A stretch of DNA of 27,718 nucleotides, taken from NCBI GenBank assembly GCA_000436475.1, contig FR886221.1, positions 1-27,718 of the forward strand. The letters run 5' to 3'. This stretch comes from Eubacterium sp. CAG:248. GTDB lineage: Bacteria; Bacillota; Clostridia; Lachnospirales; Lachnospiraceae. The position numbers and the translations under genes were made by a program. Under the pieces are notes generated by a model. The model worked only from the letters and a program-made list of their open reading frames with translations. It ran no database searches and was not told the origin of the DNA. Positions 22,653 through 27,718 of the stretch are shown here, one piece after another; the first letter of the stretch is position 1, and each line of letters opens with the position of its first letter.

Positions 22653-23651
22653 ATGTCACTTACTAACACACAATATGCAGCTGTTATGCGGATGTACGAT
22701 GATATTCATACACACAATGCAGCCATACAGAACGAGCGCTACAAAGAAGTAACAAGTCTTTGTCCACAATATCAGACAATCGAAGATGAGATAATCTCCC
22801 TTTCTATGCAGGAAGCTGCCAAACGTATCGGAAATGACTCATCTGACACGAATACTGATGAGTTCAATGAACGCCTGCAGTCCCTTATTAAACAAAAAGC
22901 TGTACTCCTTGCTTCTATAGGCAAGCCATCTGATTATCTTGACAATATTTATACATGCAAAAAATGCCAAGATACAGGATATATCAACGGCACCAGATGT
23001 TCATGCTTTAAGAAAAAAGCTATTGACCTTATATATCATGATTCCAATCTAAAGAACATCACTGCCAACGAAAACTTTTCAACATTTTCCTTTGACTGGT
23101 ATGACAAAACGACTATTGATTCTGCAACAGGACTCACACCATACAATAATATTCACAAGGTATTTGATGTATGCCAGTCTTTTGTAAAAACTTTTGATAC
23201 TAACTTTTCAAACCTTTTATTATTAGGAGAAACCGGTGTAGGAAAAACTTTCCTTTCCAACTGCATAGCTAAAGAACTACTTGACAGCTATCACAGCGTT
23301 ATATACCTCACTGCCATAGAGCTGTTCAAATGCTTTGAAAACAGTGACTTCAACAAAGGCGAAGATGTGGAATATCAGGATGTCAGCTACTTTATTGACT
23401 GTGATCTTCTTATAATTGATGACCTTGGAACAGAAAGCTACAACTCTTATACCATTTCCAAGCTGTTTTATGTAATAAACGAAAGAATACTTAGAAGAAA
23501 GAGTGTTATTATATCAACTAATCTTTCTATGCCCCAGTTAGAGAATACATATTCAGAACGTATATTCTCAAGACTTATCAGTGCATATACGATACTCCGC
23601 TTATTCTGTGAAGATATAAGGGTACAACAGGCTACAAAAAGAAAACATTAA
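22653..23651 (+). CDS. DnaC/DnaI-like replicative helicase loader ATPase
   Basis: This 332-residue AAA+ protein delivers the replicative helicase to DNA. The N-terminal part is helical, then comes a cysteine cluster CKKCQDTG...CSCF (102-118) like the zinc site of Bacillus DnaI. Walker A is GETGVGKT (192-199) and Walker B DLLIIDDLG (251-259). SARR-like VIISTNLSMPQLENTYSERIFSRL follows, with the sensor and arginine-finger region typical of DnaC/IstB-type ATPases. It has AAGGAG close to the ATG. It lies downstream of the dnaD-like gene with 158 bp between, in which repeat copy B sits. No transposase accompanies it, so it is a helicase loader and not an IstB transposon helper. Confidence 0.94.
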   Translation: MSLTNTQYAAVMRMYDDIHTHNAAIQNERYKEVTSLCPQYQTIEDEIISLSMQEAAKRIGNDSSDTNTDEFNERLQSLIKQKAVLLASIGKPSDYLDNIYTCKKCQDTGYINGTRCSCFKKKAIDLIYHDSNLKNITANENFSTFSFDWYDKTTIDSATGLTPYNNIHKVFDVCQSFVKTFDTNFSNLLLLGETGVGKTFLSNCIAKELLDSYHSVIYLTAIELFKCFENSDFNKGEDVEYQDVSYFIDCDLLIIDDLGTESYNSYTISKLFYVINERILRRKSVIISTNLSMPQLENTYSERIFSRLISAYTILRLFCEDIRVQQATKRKH

Positions 23652-23673
23652 TTTTAAAAAATGCCAAATATAA

Positions 23674-23702
23674 TTGACTTCTATAATATTTATGATTATA
23701 GT
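23674..23702 (+). promoter_or_regulatory. prs promoter
   Basis: TTGACT (23674-23679) is 17 bp from TATAGT (23697-23702), five of six matches in each. The leader is about 90 nt and contains an AATTCA/TGAATT inverted repeat (about 23729-23750) and a second TATAAT at 23761-23766. Confidence 0.7.
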
Positions 23703-23799
23703 TAATTATGTATGTGTATTTAGAATTTAATTCACTGGAAAGTATGAATTAGATTCTTTATATAATAAATATTTTATCTATACAATGGAGGATAATACA

Positions 23800-24981
23800 A
23801 TGCCACGAGACGAACGTCATACTGCAACAATTCCATACGGAACACTCGGAATCATTCCTTTAAAGAGCTGCTCTGCTATGGGCGAAAAGGTTGATGAATA
23901 CCTTGTAAACTGGAGAGAACAAAGAGAACACGAGAATCAGTCTAATCTTGCATTTAGCGGATATAAAAGAGACAGCTATGTTGTAAGTGCCAGCACACCT
24001 AGATTCGGTTCAGGCGAAGGTAAAGGTGTACTTAACGATTCTGTCCGTGGTTATGACTTATATATTATGGTAGATGTATGTAACTACAGCATCGAATATT
24101 CACTTTGCGGTAACACTAACCATATGTCACCTGATGACCACTACGCAGATCTTAAAAGAGTAATCGCTGCAGCCGGTGGAAAAGCAAGAAGAATCAACGT
24201 TATTATGCCATTCCTTTATGAAAGCAGACAGCATAAGAGATCTGGAAGAGAATCCCTTGACTGTTCTCTTATGCTTCAGGAGCTTACAGCTATGGGTGTT
24301 GAGAATATCATCACTTTTGATGCACATGATCCACGAGTACACAACTCTATTCCACTTAAGGGATTCGAGTCTGTATCATGCACATATCAGTTTATTAAGT
24401 ACCTTTTACTTGGCGTAGATGATCTTCATATCGACAGCGAACATATGATGGTAATCAGCCCTGATGAGGGTGGTATGGGACGTGCTGTATACTTTGCCAA
24501 TGTACTTGGTCTTGATATGGGTATGTTCTATAAGAGAAGAGATTATACTAAGATTGTTAACGGACGTAACCCTATCGTTGCCCATGAATTCCTTGGTACT
24601 AACGTAGAGGGCAAGGATGTTATCATTATTGACGATATGATATCTTCTGGTGAAAGTATGATAGATGTTGCTTCTGAGTTGAAGAAGAGAGGTGCAAGCA
24701 GAGTATTCTGTGCCACTACATTTGGTCTTTTCACTAACGGCTTTGATAAGTTCGATGAAGCTTACGAAAAGGGTATTATCGATAAGATTCTTACTACTAA
24801 CCTTGTTTACCAGCCAGCAGAACTTCTTTCTAAGCCTTGGTATATCAACGTAGACATGAGTAAATACATGGCTCTTCTTATTGATACACTTAACCATGAT
24901 TCTTCAATCAGTGATCTTCTTAATCCTGTTGACAGAATCCAGAAGAGAGTTAAAGAGTATAACGAAAGATGTGCTAAGTAA
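23800..24981 (+). CDS. prs: Ribose-phosphate pyrophosphokinase (PRPP synthetase), long form
   Basis: This 393-residue enzyme makes PRPP from ribose-5-phosphate and ATP for nucleotide, histidine and tryptophan synthesis. The catalytic region MPFLYESRQHKRSGRESLDCSLM and DAHDPRVHN, and the PRPP-binding loop VIIIDDMISSGESM, are all present. It is longer than the usual 315 residues, with an N-terminal extension (to about residue 80) and insertions, as seen in clostridial and Lachnospiraceae proteins. The start is placed at ATG 23800 because GGAGG lies 8 nt upstream; an ATG at 23785 overlaps that site. It has its own promoter and a structured 3' end. Confidence 0.95.
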   Translation: MPRDERHTATIPYGTLGIIPLKSCSAMGEKVDEYLVNWREQREHENQSNLAFSGYKRDSYVVSASTPRFGSGEGKGVLNDSVRGYDLYIMVDVCNYSIEYSLCGNTNHMSPDDHYADLKRVIAAAGGKARRINVIMPFLYESRQHKRSGRESLDCSLMLQELTAMGVENIITFDAHDPRVHNSIPLKGFESVSCTYQFIKYLLLGVDDLHIDSEHMMVISPDEGGMGRAVYFANVLGLDMGMFYKRRDYTKIVNGRNPIVAHEFLGTNVEGKDVIIIDDMISSGESMIDVASELKKRGASRVFCATTFGLFTNGFDKFDEAYEKGIIDKILTTNLVYQPAELLSKPWYINVDMSKYMALLIDTLNHDSSISDLLNPVDRIQKRVKEYNERCAK

Positions 24982-25018
24982 TAGATGACCATAAGGTCTT
25001 AGCATTTATATATATAAC

Positions 25019-25085
25019 AGGGAATATTTATCAGTATAATGTATGGCGGCGGCTATATAATGTATTGGTAACTATTCCCTTTTTA
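25019..25085 (+). terminator. Structured 3' end / terminator of prs
   Basis: AGGGAATA (25019-25026) pairs with TATTCCCT (25073-25080), followed by a T-rich run (TTTTTATT). The large loop contains a second GC-rich hairpin (GTATGGC-GGCG-GCTATAT) flanked by two direct copies of TATAATGTAT. The nested fold is more elaborate than a plain terminator. Confidence 0.65.
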
Positions 25086-25203
25086 TTGAAGCTTACATCT
25101 TATGATGATAAGGTACTTAATATAATTAATATTTAATGTAATAATACAACCATTCATAACTAATAATAAATAAAGCCTTTCTGCAGCAATGCAACAAATA
25201 AAA

Positions 25204-25243
25204 AACGGTTACTATATTATCGCTATGTAATATAGTAACCGTT
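25204..25243 (-). terminator. Strong leftward hairpin terminator, no adjacent gene
   Basis: A perfect 16-bp stem (25204-25219 with 25228-25243, 8-nt loop TCGCTATG) leaves leftward into TTTTTT. The nearest leftward coding sequence ends 425 bp to the right. It may end readthrough from the broken Rpn locus or an unrecognised short transcript. Confidence 0.8.
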
Positions 25244-25667
25244 ATTCTAAGTTATTCAATTGTGTTTTCCTCCAAATCATTATTCTTTTAATTAACTATT
25301 CTACAATGAATATAATTATTCATAATGCTTGGTATGTGTCATATTTCCATTGGACTATACCTTCCTTTCTCACTCAATTCCTTACATCTATATTAACATT
25401 CTTAATGAATGGTTTCGATATATAATCTATCTATTAATATATTATCTTATGAACTTGTCTCTTTTAATATAGTTAATATATATCTTTTATATCGATTATT
25501 AATATGTTTAAGGTCTTGTTTGTTTGTAATTGTATATTAACACTCACTTGTTGTTTTATTTCCAACTTGTCATTCAGTTGTTTAATAGTAATGTGAATTG
25601 TTTGAATTGTGTAAAGATTGTAGCATATTGTATACGCATATTCTGATGATTGTACAATATTAAACCC
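25244..25667. other. AT-rich intergenic DNA, no convincing gene
   Basis: This is about 420 bp of very AT-rich DNA. On the minus strand a GGAGG at about 25269-25273 precedes a TTG frame of only five codons, and a TTGTAG/AATAAT promoter-like pair lies just upstream. These are too weak to call a gene. Confidence 0.5.
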
Positions 25668-25850
25668 TCATATATTGAACTCCTTATACAGCCTTTCTCT
25701 TTCACTTTCATCTGTCACCTTTGCTATATCTTCCACTCTGCCTCTTTTCTTTAGTTCCACCACTAACCTTGCTAGTTTCTCCGCTCCTCTTACTTCTCCT
25801 TCCTCATAGCTCTGCTTTTTCACGCCCTCTATATACGCCTTATTAAACTC
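25668..25850 (-). pseudogene. Detached C-terminal copy of an Rpn nuclease
   Basis: The minus strand here encodes 60 residues and a stop, from EFNKAYIEGVKKQSYEEGEV to ERERLYKEFNI. This is a second copy of the tail of the neighbouring Rpn pseudogene, joined directly behind its stop codon. It differs by a few substitutions and lacks the 24-residue Gly-Glu-Ala repeat array present in the neighbour. It has no start codon or ribosome site and is a remnant of a segmental duplication or recombination between Rpn genes. Confidence 0.8.
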
Positions 25851-25967
25851 TCATATATTGAATTCCCTATACAGTCTTTCTCTTTCACCTTCATCCGTCA
25901 CCTTTGCTATATCTTCCACTCTTCCTCTTTTCTTTAGCTCCACTACTAACCTTGCTAGTTTCTCCTC

Positions 25968-26055
25968 TCCTTTTATCTTTCCTCTTGCTTCTCCTATCGC
26001 TTCTCCTATTGCCTCTCCTTTTGCCTTCCCTCTTGCTTCTCCTATCATCTCTCCT
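25968..26055 (-). repeat. 12-bp tandem repeat array in the Rpn pseudogene tail
   Basis: About six to seven degenerate 12-bp units (plus-strand form near CTTCTCCTATCG) encode IGEA/RGKA/KGEA tetrapeptides. The array is missing from the tail copy at 25668-25850, which shows directly that its length changes. Confidence 0.75.
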
Positions 26056-26162
26056 TCCTCATAACTCTGCTTTTTCACGCCCTCTATATATGCCTTTTCA
26101 TCAAACTCTGTCAATAACATATCGGTCACCTCCGCCATATTTTTACTAAGGATATCCTTTAA

Positions 26163-26442
26163 TACATTATCGCGTATTGCCTCATCAATTGCAAGTGCTA
26201 CGGCCTCTGCAAATATTTCTTTCTTATTAACTGATTTCATTTCTTTCTTATATTCCTCTGTCAACATATCGCTTTTCACTCTTACAAGTGCAATAAATCT
26301 TGTACATTATCGCGTATTGCTTCATCAATTGCAAGTGCTACTGCCTCTGCAAATATTTCTTTCTTATTAACTGACTTCATTTCTTTCTTATATTTCTCCG
26401 TCAACATATCGCTTTTCACTCTTACAAGTGCAATAAATCTTG
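26163..26442. repeat. 140-bp tandem direct duplication
   Basis: Unit 1 (26163-26302) and unit 2 (26303-26442) both run from TACATTATCGCG to ATAAATCTTG. They differ at about five positions, so they are about 96% identical. Because 140 is not a multiple of three, the duplication shifts the reading frame of the Rpn gene. Confidence 0.9.
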
Positions 26443-27007
26443 AATACTCCATCAGCTTCTGGCACTTTTCCAGCAGTTCCTGATTACACCCATAGTTGAT
26501 ATTAAGTAGTTGTACAGTTACTTCTACGCTAGGTTTATTAGCTTCTGCTTCTACTATATCCGTTCTCTGTGCTTCCCCCCCAGGCACCTGTACAAATGAA
26601 TCTGACAATCTTAATTCCTGTTCCTCTGGTTCATCCTCCGTTCCATTATAAAAAACAACATATCTTGGAAATGGTAGCTTAACAAGCCGCTCATTATATA
26701 TAAGCAGATTATTCTGCTCTATGTAGCCCTTATACAGCTCAGCAAAATAAATCAGCCCTCTTACAGGCATATTGGGATTCACGCTGCTCTGATGCTCATA
26801 AAGATTCAATTCGCTATTAATAATAAATGAAATATCATTCTTATACCCTATGTATATCGCATCCTCTATCGTGTTAATTGTAATCAGGCTCTCATCCGTA
26901 TGTTCTGTATTGTTCAACGCGTTGTATAAACTTAACAAATCCCTCTTATTATTGAAAACCTTCCTGAACAATGTATCCTTGAACTTTCTGTTTAACTTCA
27001 AATTCAT

Positions 27008-27307
27008 ATCCCCTCCGTACTTTTAATTTCATTACTAATTTTATTACTAATTTAATTACGTTTTTTATTGTCATACTAGTAATAATAGTATTGGTATTAT
27101 ATAAACATATTTGCTGTATATTTACAATATATTTTTTATACGCTTGTTGTATGTTGCAGGATAAATGTTGTAATTGGTAATATTTTTGTTTCAACAAATC
27201 ATTAACGGACATCATTAACAGTCTGCTTTTAATATATTCAGAATTATAAATGCATCCTCTCTTTTCAATAAAATATTTAGCAAAATAATTACAATTAAAT
27301 AAAAATA
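27008..27307. other. Upstream region of the Rpn pseudogene, no gene
   Basis: This is AT-rich DNA with a repeated ATTACTAATTT word (about 27030-27055) and a short ATACTA/TAGTAT inverted repeat. A 122-codon frame on the minus strand overlaps the Rpn start and is compositionally random. No clear promoter was found. Confidence 0.5.
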
Positions 27308-27350
27308 AATCCCCCATTCATACTCACATGGGTTGTATGAATGGGGGATT
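27308..27350 (-). terminator. Flagellin gene terminator
   Basis: A perfect 16-bp stem with five consecutive G-C pairs (27308-27323 with 27335-27350, 11-nt loop) leaves leftward into TTTATTTTTATTT. It lies about 90 bp past the flagellin stop. Confidence 0.9.
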
Positions 27351-27439
27351 ATAACGATTACATACTAAATGTATTTAATGTGTATCGACAAACCTTTATA
27401 AATAAGCTGTTCTTATGTATTAGCTACATACTGCCTAAA

Positions 27440-27718
27440 TTACTGAAGGAGTGTAAGAACACCCTGGTTAGCCTGGTTAGCCTGTGCAAGCATAGACTGT
27501 CCAGCCTGAGCTAAGATGCTGTTCTTGCTGTAGTTAACCATCTCTTCAGCCATATCTGTATCACGGATACGTGACTCTGCTGTCTGAAGGTTCTCAGAAG
27601 CTGTATCAAGGTTGTTGATTGTGTGCTCAAGTCTGTTCTGAACAGCACCCATCTGACCTCTTGCCTTAGATACCTTCTTGATAGCTGCATCGATAGTTGT
27701 AGTAGCTGTCTTAGCCTT
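27440..27718 (-). CDS. Flagellin, C-terminal part
   Basis: The last 92 residues of a flagellin, the filament subunit exported and assembled outside the cell, run in from the right edge. The conserved D1-D0 C-terminus is unmistakable: MGAVQNRLEHTINNLDTASENL, then ESRIRDTDMAEEMVNYSKNSIL, AQAGQSMLAQANQ and the terminal QGVLTLLQ. The frame continues upstream of the Met in MGAVQ (KAKTATTTIDAAIKKVSKARGQ), so that Met is internal. The codon choice is noticeably richer in C-ending codons than the intergenic AT bias would suggest, as expected for a highly expressed gene. It ends in a strong terminator. Confidence 0.95.
   Translation of the reverse strand, partial: KAKTATTTIDAAIKKVSKARGQMGAVQNRLEHTINNLDTASENLQTAESRIRDTDMAEEMVNYSKNSILAQAGQSMLAQANQANQGVLTLLQ

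Larger units (their letters stand above)
25851..27007 (-). pseudogene. Rpn-family nuclease/transposase, broken by a 140-bp tandem duplication
   Basis: The first frame (27007-26282) has the Rpn N-terminal nuclease half: MNLKLNRKFKDTLFRKVFNN, DAIYIGYKNDISFIINSELNLYEHQSS with the PD-(D/E)XK residues, then GLIYFAELYKGYI. It is intact to IRDNV and then runs into a wrong frame (QDLLHL, stop). The second frame (26279-25851) repeats the stretch starting VKSDMLTE and carries the true C-terminus. Removing one 140-bp unit restores a single frame of about 338 codons, close to the length of the other Rpn gene in this window. The ribosome site GGAGGGG precedes the ATG. The truncated first product (241 residues) would still contain the nuclease core, so partial function is possible. 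Confidence 0.85.

Noticed and set aside
22653..23651. IstB transposition helper
   Set aside because: No IstA transposase or terminal repeats are present. The DnaI-like cysteine cluster and the dnaD-like neighbour support a helicase loader.
25244..25300. Five-codon TTG frame after GGAGG on the minus strand
   Set aside because: It is too short to support as a gene; it is mentioned only as context for a possible small RNA.
26949..27317. 122-codon frame on the minus strand upstream of the Rpn pseudogene
   Set aside because: It overlaps the Rpn start in another frame, has no ribosome site, and its Lys/Ile/Tyr-rich composition is that of translated AT-rich DNA.

Overview
The window reads as a chromosomal segment of a low-GC, flagellated, pectin-degrading Lachnospiraceae member, most like Lachnospira (formerly Eubacterium) eligens. 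The pointers are a very large secreted pectin methylesterase with a sortase-type tail, a flagellin gene, a GlgC/GlgD pair, SpoVG, a long-form PRPP synthetase, and two Rpn-type (PD-(D/E)XK) transposase-like nucleases. The species is an inference from gene content; no marker gene such as 16S rRNA is present.

Layout. 1-2.2 kb: start of a secreted protein with its promoter, an Rpn nuclease gene, and AT-rich intergenic DNA with a possible 23-codon hydrophobic ORF on the + strand. 2.3-10.6 kb, all leftward: MATE transporter, branched-chain aminotransferase, a DRE-TIM aldolase behind a palindromic operator, mfd and pth. 10.9-15.3 kb: a pectinesterase divergent from an AraC regulator, with two palindromes between them. 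15.4-19.1 kb, leftward: an orphan ABC ATPase, spoVG, glgD and glgC. 19.6-25.0 kb, rightward: murC, a DnaD-domain protein, a DnaC/DnaI-like helicase loader and prs. 25.7-27.0 kb: a second Rpn gene, broken by a 140-bp tandem duplication. The right edge holds the C-terminus of flagellin.

The most interesting non-coding signal lies between murC and the dnaD-like gene. Nine DnaA-box-like 9-mers sit in about 160 bp; four are exact TTATCCACA and three abut at an exact 9-bp period. They lie directly upstream of a good promoter for the replication helicase-loader genes, and some are built into the murC terminator. No dnaA or dnaN is nearby, so this is better read as a DnaA box cluster controlling or titrating initiation than as the main oriC. 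The same leader carries its only Shine-Dalgarno 34 nt from the start codon, with a hairpin in between.

Other points are a dispersed hairpin repeat (two copies about 3 kb apart), variable 4-residue tail repeats in both Rpn genes, a perfect palindrome at the aldolase promoter, and many clear hairpin terminators that define the transcription units.
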